A DNA stretch of 51,612 nucleotides from Clostridium amylolyticum (GTDB lineage Bacteria; Bacillota; Clostridia; Clostridiales; Clostridiaceae): the NCBI RefSeq assembly GCF_900142075.1, contig NZ_FQZO01000015.1, positions 1 to 51,612 on the forward strand. The letters run 5' to 3'. Position 1 is the stretch's first letter. Each line of letters begins with the position of its first letter. The notes under the pieces are model-generated. The model searched no databases and was not told where the DNA came from. It was given only the letters and a program-made list of their open reading frames with translations. Shown here in pieces: positions 33,156-41,475 of the stretch. The translations under genes and the position numbers were made by a program.

Positions 33156-33848
33156 TTAATTTATTTTCTCTATAATTTTCTTTAATATACTTGTGGAATT
33201 TTTTACTGCTATAGGAGTAAATTTTTCAAAGTCCATATGAGCTCCGTTGTTAGCATTGTCAGATATAGAACGTATAACTACAAAAGGAATATGGTTAAGA
33301 TAGCAAACGTGAGCTATGCTTCCACCTTCCATCTCGCAGGCAAAGGCATCGAATTCTTTGCTAAGCCATTGAATCTTTTCTAAGTCTGCCACAAACTGGT
33401 CTCCCGTAACTATTCTACCCACAAAGCTTTTTATATCTTTTATTTCTTCACAAGCGGATTTTGATATTTCTACAAGTTCATGGTCACATTTAAAATCAAA
33501 GGTGTCTAATCTTGGAATCTGTCCTATTCTATCTCCAAATACAGAGGTGTCCATATCATGTTGTACTAGTGAATCTGCTATAACCACATCACCAGGATAT
33601 ATGTTTTTGCCTATTCCTCCAGCAACGCCTACATTTATGATTTTATCAACTTTATATTCGCTGATAAGAATCTGTGTACACACTGCAGCATTTACCTTAC
33701 CGATACCGCAAACTACAGCTACAACTTCCTTACCCCAAAGCCTTCCACTATGAAAACTCATATTTGCCTTAGTTTCTTTTTTATCCAGTTCCATGTCCTT
33801 AAGTAATATCTCCAGTTCTTCACTCATAGCACCTATAATACCTATCAT
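33156..33848 (-). CDS. mtnN: 5'-methylthioadenosine/S-adenosylhomocysteine nucleosidase
   Basis: A 230-residue protein, the usual length. It begins IGIIGAMSEELEILL, with the catalytic-site Glu near position 11. GIGKVNAAVCTQ, GVAGGIGKNIYPGDVVIA, VTGDQFVAD, CEMEGGSIAHVCY and VIRSISDNAN (catalytic Asp) complete the family set. It removes adenine from methylthioadenosine and S-adenosylhomocysteine in the cytoplasm, feeding methionine recycling and quorum-signal precursor formation. GGAGG precedes the ATG. A single-gene unit; a 3' fragment of another copy lies at 30787. Confidence 0.96.
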   Translation of the reverse strand: MIGIIGAMSEELEILLKDMELDKKETKANMSFHSGRLWGKEVVAVVCGIGKVNAAVCTQILISEYKVDKIINVGVAGGIGKNIYPGDVVIADSLVQHDMDTSVFGDRIGQIPRLDTFDFKCDHELVEISKSACEEIKDIKSFVGRIVTGDQFVADLEKIQWLSKEFDAFACEMEGGSIAHVCYLNHIPFVVIRSISDNANNGAHMDFEKFTPIAVKNSTSILKKIIEKIN

Positions 33849-33862
33849 AACAAACCTCCATC

Positions 33863-34085
33863 TTAATTTAAAATTAAGAATTTAGAATTTAAAATGAAGG
33901 AAAAAATTCCTGACGGAATTTTAATGAATATAATATTAAACTCCTTTGGAGCTTAAAAGCGTAAAGAAAGGAAGCCTGAAGGGTTCCTTTCTTTGCTTTA
34001 AATAAATTTTAAGTTTTTCTGATTCTTTTTATCAGAAAAATATCCTTCATTCTACATTCTAAATTTTAAATTCTAAATTAGTTTA
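33863..34085. repeat. MITE-like inverted-repeat element
   Basis: The left end TTTAGAATTTAAAATGAAGG reappears inverted at the right end (CCTTCATT ... ATTCTAAATTTTAAATTCTAAA) with a small insertion. Inside are three perfect hairpins: AAAATTCC/GGAATTTT at 33903-33922, AAAGAAAGGAA/TTCCTTTCTTT at 33963-33994, and TTTTTCTGAT/ATCAGAAAAA at 34014-34040. No gene is inside. It fills the gap between mtnN and lplA and can act as terminator for lplA. Probably a non-autonomous mobile or foldback element. Confidence 0.65.
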
Positions 34086-34090
34086 CCATT

Positions 34091-35086
34091 CTAAATTAAA
34101 TTTCCTATCCATTTTATAATAAATTCCTCTATAATGCTAGAGGATGTTTTAGATTGTGTATTTTGAATTGCTTTTATTATTGCTTCTTTTTGGAAAGGGA
34201 CACCTTTTAGTGCGGTTTCTATGATAGTAGGAAATATAGTGTCTAAGGCATCTGTAAATACCTTGCATTGGGTAATGGTGCCGTTATTTACTTTTAAACA
34301 TAGTTGTACATTACCAAAGGAAAATCTATTTTCGTATTCTATGTCAAACTCTGGAGACTCTCCGTATATAAAGTTCCAAGAGGAGTATTTCTCGTATAGT
34401 TCTTTAATTTCCTCTGTGCTTTCATCTACCACATATTCCTCTGGAGATACACTATAAACTTCACAAAAGCTTCTTACTAAAGAGGTTTTTAAATCTTCAA
34501 TGATTAGTAGAGGATTTATTTCTTTTAAGTTGATCACTCTAGCTTTAACAGAGTCAATGCCTTTAGACTTAATTTTACTTTCTGAAACCTTTAGGTATTT
34601 TGATAGCTTAGACATATTTACATCTACCAGCAAGGTACCATGGTGATAATTTCCCTTATCACCATAGTAAAAAGCATTGCCGGAAAACTTCTTGCCAAAT
34701 ACTTCAATGTCATTTCTACCAGAAAACTCAGCATTTATGCCGAAGTCTTTTAAAGCATGTAATATTACATGAAGCTGTTTATTTATATCAAAATTATCAT
34801 TACTAGCTAAAAAGGTGAAGTTTAAGTTACCTAAATCGTGAAATACTGCTCCACCACCGGATAGCCTTCTAACTAGTTTTCCATCATCACTGTTAAGTTC
34901 ATCTATACGGCATTCCTTCCAAGAGTTTTGATTGTTGCCAATAACTACGGTATTTTGGTTTTGCCATAAATAGAAAATCACTTCATCTTCACTTATGGAG
35001 TTAAGCAGATATTCCTCCAAAGCTAGATTAAACCATGGGTCATAGCTATTAGAATATACAACCTTTGCCTTTAATTTATTTAACAA
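34091..35086 (-). CDS. lplA: Lipoate-protein ligase A
   Basis: A 331-residue protein, the usual length. Family motifs are SNSYDPWFNLALEEYLL, YLWQNQNTVVIGNNQNSWKEC, RRLSGGGAVFHDLGNLNFTF and the lysine loop FGKKFSGNAFYYGDKGNYHHGTLLV. It also has the C-terminal accessory domain. It attaches free lipoate to lipoyl-domain lysines using ATP. I chose TTG 35086, which follows GGAGGAG at 8 bases and overlaps the lpd stop by 11 bases; upstream in-frame ATGs lie inside lpd. The overlap couples it to lpd, whose N-terminal lipoyl domain is its obvious target. Confidence 0.94.
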   Translation of the reverse strand: MLNKLKAKVVYSNSYDPWFNLALEEYLLNSISEDEVIFYLWQNQNTVVIGNNQNSWKECRIDELNSDDGKLVRRLSGGGAVFHDLGNLNFTFLASNDNFDINKQLHVILHALKDFGINAEFSGRNDIEVFGKKFSGNAFYYGDKGNYHHGTLLVDVNMSKLSKYLKVSESKIKSKGIDSVKARVINLKEINPLLIIEDLKTSLVRSFCEVYSVSPEEYVVDESTEEIKELYEKYSSWNFIYGESPEFDIEYENRFSFGNVQLCLKVNNGTITQCKVFTDALDTIFPTIIETALKGVPFQKEAIIKAIQNTQSKTSSSIIEEFIIKWIGNLI

Positions 35087-36824
35087 AATGTATTGCTCCT
35101 CCATGTAATTCAAGAGCTGCTTCATGTAAGGATTCCGCTGTGGTAGGGTGAGCATGTATGGTTTCTATTATATTTTCATCCGTTAATTTATTTTTAACCG
35201 CTAAAGCAATTTCAGCTATTAAGTCTGTAGCGTGAGGTCCTATAATTGCTCCTCCTAAAATCACTCCAGTATTTTTATCCTTAATTATCTTAACAAAGCC
35301 ACTACTCTCTCCATAAATTAAAGCTTTACCGTTGGCTGCAAAAGGGAAGGTACCTACTTCTATTTCCATAGACTTGCTTAGTGCTTCCTTTTCTGTAATG
35401 CCCACTACAGCTATTTCAGGAGAAGTAAATATGGCGCTAGGTACTACAGAATAATCCATGGAAGTCTCTTGCCCCATAATATTTTTCACTGCCACCACCC
35501 CTTGATGAGAGGCTACATGGGCTAGTTGAAGCTTATTAGTTACGTCACCTATGGCATAGATACCATCTGCGGAGGTTTGCATTTTGTCATTTACTTCTAT
35601 GGCTCTATCACCCTTAGTCAATGCTATACCAATGTTTTTAAGTTCCTCTTTATCCATTACAGGCTTTCTTCCTACGGACATGAGAACCTTATCCCCTGTA
35701 ACAAATTTCTTCTCGTCTTTTTCACTAAAGGATACTATTAATTTGTTATTTTCCTCTTTTATTATTTCTTCTGCCTTAGCTCCGGTATAAAGCTTTATGC
35801 CTAACTCTTTGGCCTTACCCTCAATTACCTCTATAACATCCTTATCTAAGGTGGCTAATATGGAGTCAAAATATTCAATAACAGTAACCTTACAGCCTAT
35901 CTCAGCATATACAAAGGCAAACTCCATACCTATAACTCCACCACCTATAATTACCATGGTTTCAGGTAGCTTATCTAGATTTAATGCTTCTTTACTGGTT
36001 ATTACCCCAGGAAGATCATGTCCTTTAATAGGTAAAATTATGGACTCTGAGCCTGTAGCTATAATTATATTTTCTGCTTTAATAGTTATTTCTTTATTAC
36101 CTTCTTTTACAAAAACAGTGGATTTATCTAGTATCTTACCTTCACCATAAATGGTTCTTACATCTCTTTTATTTAAGATATAACCTATACCGCCTTTAAG
36201 CTCATCCACTATTTTATTTTTACGGTTTAAAACTTTAGGTAGGTTTAATTTTACATTATCAGCTTCTATTCCAAACTCTGCTCCATTTTTTGTATTGCTG
36301 TATACCTCTGCGCTTCGAACTAAAACCTTAGTAGGTATGCAACCGTGATTTAAGCAGGTTCCTCCTAGATGTTCTTTTTCAATTAATATAACCTTTGCTC
36401 CAAGCTTTGCAGCTTCAATGGCAGCCACATATCCACCGGGACCTCCGCCTAATACTACTACCTTACATTCTGTTTCCTCTTTTTTAGGCTTTAAAAGATT
36501 TGCCATATAATTAAAGGTGGAAGGAGAAGAAGTTTGATTTTTGTTAGCTGCTTTAGCTGAATCGCTGGCAGATTCTGAAGTAGTGCTGATTTCAGAAACT
36601 TCCGCCATAGCTATAACCTGTCCTACATTCACCATATCTCCTACATTAACCTTTAAACTTTTTATTATACCTTTTACAGTGCTCTTGAAATCTACGCTGC
36701 CTTTATTACTTTCAATGGATATAATCTTATCTCCTAAGTTTATATTATCCCCTTCACTAACGTGAACTTTACATATTTTACCTTGCTTTGTGTGACCACT
36801 TATTTTATCAAGAATAATTTCCAT
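35076..36824 (-). CDS. lpdA: Dihydrolipoamide dehydrogenase with N-terminal lipoyl domain
   Basis: A 582-residue protein. Residues 1-77 are a lipoyl domain with the modified lysine K41 in IESNKGSVDF. A Ser/Ala/Thr-rich flexible linker (78-108) follows. The flavoprotein has an FAD site VVLGGGPGGYVAA (123-135) and the redox pair C157/C162 (GGTCLNHGCIPTK). It also has an NAD site VIIGGGVIGMEFA, TSADGIYAIGDVT and the catalytic His-Glu region HAHPTTAESLHEAA. It oxidises dihydrolipoyl groups with NAD. No E1/E2 or glycine-cleavage genes are nearby, so its partner is open; the AhpD-like protein upstream suggests a thiol-peroxidase role. Confidence 0.95.
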   Translation of the reverse strand: MEIILDKISGHTKQGKICKVHVSEGDNINLGDKIISIESNKGSVDFKSTVKGIIKSLKVNVGDMVNVGQVIAMAEVSEISTTSESASDSAKAANKNQTSSPSTFNYMANLLKPKKEETECKVVVLGGGPGGYVAAIEAAKLGAKVILIEKEHLGGTCLNHGCIPTKVLVRSAEVYSNTKNGAEFGIEADNVKLNLPKVLNRKNKIVDELKGGIGYILNKRDVRTIYGEGKILDKSTVFVKEGNKEITIKAENIIIATGSESIILPIKGHDLPGVITSKEALNLDKLPETMVIIGGGVIGMEFAFVYAEIGCKVTVIEYFDSILATLDKDVIEVIEGKAKELGIKLYTGAKAEEIIKEENNKLIVSFSEKDEKKFVTGDKVLMSVGRKPVMDKEELKNIGIALTKGDRAIEVNDKMQTSADGIYAIGDVTNKLQLAHVASHQGVVAVKNIMGQETSMDYSVVPSAIFTSPEIAVVGITEKEALSKSMEIEVGTFPFAANGKALIYGESSGFVKIIKDKNTGVILGGAIIGPHATDLIAEIALAVKNKLTDENIIETIHAHPTTAESLHEAALELHGGAIHFVK

Positions 36825-36840
36825 GATTAACCTCCATGTT

Positions 36841-36869
36841 AAAAAAGACTGTCACAAAATTGGACAGCC
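36841..36869 (-). terminator. Terminator/attenuator between CMD-family gene and lpdA
   Basis: On the minus strand GGCTGTCC and GACAGTC form a 6-7-bp stem with a loop AATTTTGT and a run of six T residues. The lpdA start is only 17 bases further. Partial readthrough from the MarR-controlled promoter would still link the genes. Confidence 0.72.
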
Positions 36870-36887
36870 TCTATGTTTAATTAAAAT

Positions 36888-37241
36888 TTATTTAAAGTCT
36901 TTTTCAAATTCGTCTATAGAATCTTTTAATAAGGTTACTGAGTAAGCCATGGAAGGACCTCCACCAAAGGCTACTGCTACCATAGCAGCTTCCATTATCT
37001 CTTCTCTTGAAGCTCCTGCTTCTAATGCCTTATATGTATGGAATACTATGCAATACTCACATCTGTTATAAGCTGCCACACCTATACTTATTAATTCTTT
37101 AGTTTTGGTATCAAGATTTTTAGGAGCATAGGTTGTTCCTAATAAGCCCATAAAAGCATCTAAATTTTCCTTATTGGTGCTGCCTAAATTTTCTAGACCT
37201 TGCATAAAGCTGTTAAGCATTTCTCTTGGATTATTACTCAT
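36888..37241 (-). CDS. Carboxymuconolactone decarboxylase family (AhpD-like) protein
   Basis: A 117-residue protein of one CMD domain. The motif CEYCIVFH gives C61, C64 and H68, the AhpD-type redox-active CxxC with the proton-relay His; ELISIGVAAYNRCEYC and EIMEAAMVAVAFGGGPSMAYS are typical. In Mycobacterium AhpD passes electrons from a lipoyl domain and Lpd to the peroxiredoxin AhpC. The next genes here encode Lpd with a lipoyl domain and LplA, so such a role is plausible (inference). AGGAGG precedes the ATG. Transcription likely starts at the promoter overlapped by the MarR-type operator at 37284. Confidence 0.92.
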   Translation of the reverse strand: MSNNPREMLNSFMQGLENLGSTNKENLDAFMGLLGTTYAPKNLDTKTKELISIGVAAYNRCEYCIVFHTYKALEAGASREEIMEAAMVAVAFGGGPSMAYSVTLLKDSIDEFEKDFK

Positions 37242-37283
37242 GATATACCCTCCTAATAATATGTTTTGAAAACAGTTACTTGT

Positions 37284-37321
37284 CTAATAATTAGTATAGC
37301 AATTATTAGGGTGCTAATCAA
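37284..37321 (-). promoter_or_regulatory. Promoter overlapped by MarR-type operator
   Basis: On the minus strand the -35 TTGATT (37316-37321) and -10 TATACT (37293-37298) are 17 bases apart. The perfect palindrome CTAATAATT/AATTATTAG (37284-37309) covers the -10. It lies in the gap between marR and the CMD-family gene and reads toward the latter. Confidence 0.75.
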
Positions 37322-37338
37322 TAGACTTTGTTAAATAA

Positions 37339-37761
37339 TTATTTAATATTTTCTACCATTTTTTCTAATACATTAATAAACACATTTAACTCTTCAGGAG
37401 AAATATCTTTAGTGAAAATGTCACCCATTATTTCACCTTCTCCTTTTATAGTATCCCAAAATTCCCTTCCTTTATCCGTAAAAATTAAATTATATGCTCT
37501 TCTATCTTCAGGATTTTTTACTCTTTCAACCAAGCCGTCTCTTTCCATTCTATCCATAAGTCTCACCACGGAAGATGGCTTTATATTTAATTTTTCAGCC
37601 AGTTCCATCTGGCTTAAGGATTCATATCTATCCAAATAATAAAGAGCAATCCATTGAACCCTTGTAATCCCCTTATCCATCAATCTATTATTAAAAGCCT
37701 CCGCCAACTTCTTCGCCTGAACATTTGTTAAAAATCCTATACAATTTTCTAAATCAAACAT
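37339..37761 (-). CDS. MarR-family transcriptional regulator
   Basis: A 140-residue winged-helix regulator. It has helix alpha1-2 FLTNVQAKKLAEAFNNRL, DNA-recognition LSQMELAEKLNIKPSSVVRLMDRMERDGLVER, and the wing NPEDRRAYNLIFTDKGRE. No Cys is found near the domain ends to suggest a thiol switch; one Cys is at position 7 (ENCIGFL). AhpD-like and Lpd genes follow on the same strand, and the palindrome 37284-37309 is its likely operator; a peroxide or electrophile signal is a reasonable guess. GGAGG precedes the ATG. Confidence 0.93.
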   Translation of the reverse strand: MFDLENCIGFLTNVQAKKLAEAFNNRLMDKGITRVQWIALYYLDRYESLSQMELAEKLNIKPSSVVRLMDRMERDGLVERVKNPEDRRAYNLIFTDKGREFWDTIKGEGEIMGDIFTKDISPEELNVFINVLEKMVENIK

Positions 37762-37774
37762 AATACCTCCGTAT

Positions 37775-37905
37775 TAATTGAGAATTTGTAGGAGAGTTAA
37801 GAGGTAAGAAGTAAGAGTGAAAAGGTAAGAGTTAAGGATGAAACTCACAGAGTTTTTTTACAATTTAATTCTTACTTCTTACTTATTCATTAATTCTCAA
37901 TTTTT
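37775..37905. repeat. Second foldback/MITE-like sequence
   Basis: ATTGAGAATT and AAGAAGTAAGA on the left are repeated inverted on the right (TCTTACTTCTTAC, AATTCTCAAT), separated by direct GGTAAGA-like repeats. It fills the divergent gap between marR and tcdA. No gene inside. Confidence 0.55.
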
Positions 37906-37975
37906 TCTTTCTTATTCTTTATTATTATAATATAATATTCAATGTTAATAAACACTAAAGGAGAGAAGGGAAGAT

Positions 37976-38731
37976 ATGCTTCAGCACTCATTGTCCAGAA
38001 CTGAGCTTCTAATTGGTAAAGATGGTTTAGAAAAGTTAAGAAATAGTAAGGTGGTAGTTTTTGGAATAGGCGGTGTAGGAAGCTTTACGGTAGAAGCTTT
38101 GGCTAGATCTGGAGTGGGGACACTTGTACTTATTGATGATGACACCGTATGTTTAACTAATTTAAATAGGCAGATTCATGCTACCTATGACACCCTTAGT
38201 AAAAGCAAGGTAGAAGTTATGAAGGAAAGAATACTTTCCATAAATAAAAAATGTGAGGTTATTACTCACCAGGTTTTTGTAACTGCAGATAATATTGGGG
38301 ATATAGTAACGGAAGATGTGGACTATGTGGTGGATGCTATAGATACTATCACAGCTAAATTGGCTCTTGCGGTATATTGCCAAGATAAAAATATAAAGAT
38401 AATAAGTTCTATGGGTACAGGGAATAAGCTTGACCCAACACAGTTTAAAGTAACGGATATATATAAAACTAAGGTTTGTCCTCTAGCAAAGGTCATGAGA
38501 TATGAGCTTAGAAAAAGAGGGGTTAAGGCTTTAAAGGTAGTTTACTCAGAAGAGGTACCTATGAAACCTAACGTAGAAGATGTGGTAACTTGTAAAACCG
38601 GATGTGTATGCACTGGAGGTACTAAAAAATGCTCATCTAAAAGGCAAATACCAGGAAGCGTATCCTTCGTGCCTCCAGTAGCTGGTATGATTATAGCTTC
38701 TGTAGTTATTAGGGATATGTTAGAACTATAA
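37976..38731 (+). CDS. tcdA: tRNA threonylcarbamoyladenosine dehydratase (TcdA/CsdL)
   Basis: A 251-residue member of the E1/ThiF/MoeB group. It has ATP-binding VVVFGIGGVGSFTVEALARSG (27-47), DDDTVCLTNLNRQIHA, YVVDAIDTITAKLAL and SSMGTGNKLDPTQFKVTDIYKT, which is the TcdA hallmark. It cyclises the t6A base of ANN-decoding tRNAs. A Cys-rich part (CKTGCVCTGGTKKC) near residue 205-220 is present, as in many clostridial homologues, and the C-terminal span-like stretch (VPPVAGMIIASVVI) is normal. AAGGAGAG precedes the ATG. Its last six bases overlap the end of the opposing DUF4230 gene. Confidence 0.94.
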   Translation: MLQHSLSRTELLIGKDGLEKLRNSKVVVFGIGGVGSFTVEALARSGVGTLVLIDDDTVCLTNLNRQIHATYDTLSKSKVEVMKERILSINKKCEVITHQVFVTADNIGDIVTEDVDYVVDAIDTITAKLALAVYCQDKNIKIISSMGTGNKLDPTQFKVTDIYKTKVCPLAKVMRYELRKRGVKALKVVYSEEVPMKPNVEDVVTCKTGCVCTGGTKKCSSKRQIPGSVSFVPPVAGMIIASVVIRDMLEL

Positions 38732-39406
38732 TTTAAATTCAATAATAACTTCATAAGGCTGTGGAATAAGCGCTTCAGATAAGGATAGAATAAAGTCCCT
38801 AATCATTATCTTACTGCTTTCCATGGCCTTTGAGTTTAGTTCCTTGTCTTTCATCCTTTCCATCATTCTTTCATTAACCTCTTTATTTATAGCCATTTGC
38901 TCCTGGGAGGTAAGGGTTATCTCACCAAATCTAAGCAAACCTTTTTCAGTACTTTGAAATAAAGTTTTTTCTTCTTGAAGGCTGCAGGTTTTAACAAAAG
39001 GCTTAGAAATGTATATGGTAATGGCATTATTAGTGGTATCTACTATTACTGAGTCCTTGGTAATGGTAGATAAATCTATGGCATAAATCCCCTTACCAAA
39101 ATACTCTATGTTTTGTAATTTTTTAAAAACTGCAAGCTGTCCCCAGCTTTCATCTATTATTATTTTTTCTGTAAGGTCTACTTCTAAAGGGATAAACTCC
39201 ATCTTTTTGGACATACCATTTACTATGGATTCCTGAAGCTGAAATTTAAGTGCAGACTTATTATCCTCAGGGGAAAGAGGCACAGATTTATATTGCTTTA
39301 CAGTAGGTTTAAACTTATTACCTATAAAAACGCCTGAAGTAATAAGCAAAGCACTAAAAGCTAAAATAACCATAAGTTTAAATTTAAAAGGAAGCCTAAA
39401 TCTCAT
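38726..39406 (-). CDS. DUF4230 family membrane-anchored protein
   Basis: A 226-residue protein. One N-terminal span (about 10-29, LMVILAFSALLITSGVFIG) anchors an extracytoplasmic domain. Its pattern (LTEKIIIDESWGQLAVFKKLQNIEYFGKGIYAIDLS, ITIYISKPFV, alpha-helical EQMAINKEVNERMMERMKD) fits DUF4230, a family of unknown function. ATG 39406 follows AAGGA; GTG 39421 is an alternative without a clear site. Its stop overlaps the tcdA stop by six bases, tail to tail, with no terminator between. Confidence 0.8.
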   Translation of the reverse strand: MRFRLPFKFKLMVILAFSALLITSGVFIGNKFKPTVKQYKSVPLSPEDNKSALKFQLQESIVNGMSKKMEFIPLEVDLTEKIIIDESWGQLAVFKKLQNIEYFGKGIYAIDLSTITKDSVIVDTTNNAITIYISKPFVKTCSLQEEKTLFQSTEKGLLRFGEITLTSQEQMAINKEVNERMMERMKDKELNSKAMESSKIMIRDFILSLSEALIPQPYEVIIEFKL

Positions 39407-39512
39407 TTTCATGTCCTTCACCTTGCATAAGTATTTATTACTAAGTATATTTATATGCTGGTGATAGTATGATAAGCAGACATTCCAAATCTACGATTTG
39501 GCGCAGTCGCTT

Positions 39513-39577
39513 ACTTCTTCGTAAAACCTAAAGCGACATCCCCTTATTTTTAAAAGCTTTAGGTGAGGAGAAGAAGT
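39513..39577. other. Long nested hairpin in gap
   Basis: ACTTCTTC/GAAGAAGT (8 bp) encloses ACCTAAAGC/GCTTTAGGT (9 bp), both perfect. A smaller CCAAATC/GATTTGG hairpin lies at 39485-39501. The region is downstream of the methyltransferase gene on the minus strand and before the DUF4230 gene. There is no T-run; it may be a processing site or foldback repeat. Confidence 0.5.
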
Positions 39578-39610
39578 TTCCTTTAATTATCTCATTTATA
39601 CCATTTATCT

Positions 39611-40807
39611 TTAATATTCATTTATATAAGCATACAAAGCTGGATATACATTTAGTGAGGACATAAGATTATAGTATTCATCCATGGCATCTTGATTTTC
39701 ATCAGATTTTTTTATAGCTCTAATCATTAAGTTTTTAGGAGTTTCTAAAGGAGAAATGTATTCCACTATAGATACCTCGTAGCCTTTTGCTTCTAAAAGC
39801 ATGGATCTCATACCATCTGTAAGCACATCTGCCATTCTGGCCTTTAATATTCCGTGCTTTAATACCCCTTTAAAAGGTTCATAATTATATTGGTTTAGAA
39901 GCTCCCTATGGCAACAAGGTACTGCTATTATACAATCAGAATTCATTTTTATTCCTGCTGCTAAAGCCATATCCGTTGCTGTATCACACGCGTGTAGGGA
40001 TATAATAACGTGTACCTTCTTTTTAGGTTCATAGCTGTTTATGTCCATAGCATAAAACTCCATGTTCCTATAACCTAAGTTTTCTGCCATTTTTTTAGAG
40101 GAGGCTATTACCTGCTCCGATATATCTATGCCTATAAAGTGACATTTTCTTCTTTTTACTTCTGTTAAATAGTAATTAAGCACGAAAGTGAGGTAAGATT
40201 TACCGCATCCGCAATCTAAAATATTTATAACCTCATTTTTTGGAAGAGAATCTAAAATTCCTTCTAAAAGCTCAACATAGTGATCTATCTGATTATATTT
40301 TCTTATCCTATCATTTTTGATTTTACCTTCTTTAGTCATTATTCCTATCTCTTTTAAAAGAGCATCAGCTTTTCCAGGTTTTATATAATAATCTCTATTT
40401 AAAAGGGTAGAGGTTTCTGTGTAATGCAGGTTATTAATGCTAGAAGATACAGAAGCCTTTGGAATATCTTCTTCTTCCTTAACCTCAGTGGTATTCATTT
40501 TTACATTCTTGTTATCTGCTGAAATTAAAAGTTCTGTACCTCTTTCTCTGTAGAGTAGGGTTAAAGTTTCGTATTTCTCTGCTTCTTCTGTTATCTTTTC
40601 AAACAACTCTTCTAAAGAAAATATCTCTGTTTTACCATTAAAATTATATTTTATAGAACCTTCTTCATATATGCCTTTGCCTTTGAACTCTTTTAATCCA
40701 GCGGAATATGTAACCAATATATCCTTAAATATAGAAGAGTTCTCACTGAACCTGCCTTGAAGCCCAAGCAAAAAGAGCTTTACTTTATTTATGTTTTGCT
40801 TGTTCAT
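39611..40807 (-). CDS. Class I SAM-dependent methyltransferase
   Basis: A 398-residue protein. The C-terminal half is a Rossmann methyltransferase: motif I INILDCGCGKSYLTFVL (about 194-210), the acidic end of strand 2 in FIGIDIS, YAMDIN and ISLHACDTATDMAL. IIAVPCCHRELLNQ follows, a CCH segment that resembles Methyltransf_32-type enzymes. The N-terminal 130 residues are mixed alpha/beta and not recognisable. Target (RNA, protein or small molecule) is unknown; homologues are often loosely linked to rRNA or tRNA modification. GGTGAT precedes the ATG. Alone in its unit. Confidence 0.85.
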   Translation of the reverse strand: MNKQNINKVKLFLLGLQGRFSENSSIFKDILVTYSAGLKEFKGKGIYEEGSIKYNFNGKTEIFSLEELFEKITEEAEKYETLTLLYRERGTELLISADNKNVKMNTTEVKEEEDIPKASVSSSINNLHYTETSTLLNRDYYIKPGKADALLKEIGIMTKEGKIKNDRIRKYNQIDHYVELLEGILDSLPKNEVINILDCGCGKSYLTFVLNYYLTEVKRRKCHFIGIDISEQVIASSKKMAENLGYRNMEFYAMDINSYEPKKKVHVIISLHACDTATDMALAAGIKMNSDCIIAVPCCHRELLNQYNYEPFKGVLKHGILKARMADVLTDGMRSMLLEAKGYEVSIVEYISPLETPKNLMIRAIKKSDENQDAMDEYYNLMSSLNVYPALYAYINEY

Positions 40808-40923
40808 TAAAAATCACCTTTCTTTAATTAAAATCAATATATTAAGTTTATCAGCTTTTTGCATTTATATGCAATGAAAAATAATCATGGTAAAGGCATG
40901 AAGCAAAATTATATTAAATAATG

Positions 40924-41475
40924 TTATCTATAAGGCACCTCTTGCTCTACAATTTTTAATAACCTAGTCATTATTTTACTATCTGTATTTATATTTTTTA
41001 TTTCAGAAGTATATTCTTCTTCACCATAAATCATGTTTGTGCCAAAATCCTGTTGGGTTTCTGCGCTTACAAGAAAAAATACTTTTTTAAACTTAATTTC
41101 TTTTTCTTCATAAGTATTTAAGTGAAATTTAAATGATGTTGGTTTATCATAGATAAACTCAATACATCTCCAAGCATATTTAGAATTAGACACTTCTTTT
41201 AAAAGTGAATCCTCATTAGGTGAATTAATTATTTTTTTACTTTCCTGTGTGGGTTTTAAACGTTCAGATGTTAATCTAAGAATTTCGTGAAAATTTTTGT
41301 CCTTTTCATTTATAGTTATATTTTTATTATTATTATAAATAATTATTTTTTTGGGCTTTGGTATTAATATAGATATTTTACCTATATTATTCATTCTTTG
41401 ATATATCAAAGGAATAAATAATATAATTACAATAAAAATTATTACAGATATTATCCACTTTTTTCTTGAATACAT
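40924..41475 (-). CDS. Hypothetical membrane-anchored protein
   Basis: A 183-residue protein I do not recognise. One N-terminal span (about 7-25, WIISVIIFIVIILFIPLIY) would place a Lys/Glu-rich domain of about 155 residues outside the cell. Composition is AT-rich (many Asn, Ile, Lys) without clear motifs; the C-terminal 60 residues (FHLNTYEEKEIKFKKVFFLVSAETQQDFG) look strand-rich. GAGGTG precedes the ATG. It stands alone between the methyltransferase and the divergent MFS gene. The coding signal rests on length, start site and codon pattern. Confidence 0.72.
   Translation of the reverse strand: MYSRKKWIISVIIFIVIILFIPLIYQRMNNIGKISILIPKPKKIIIYNNNKNITINEKDKNFHEILRLTSERLKPTQESKKIINSPNEDSLLKEVSNSKYAWRCIEFIYDKPTSFKFHLNTYEEKEIKFKKVFFLVSAETQQDFGTNMIYGEEEYTSEIKNINTDSKIMTRLLKIVEQEVPYR

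Noticed and set aside
35526..36765. Several plus-strand frames opposite lpdA
   Set aside because: All are complements of the clear Lpd protein, without start sites or recognisable motifs.
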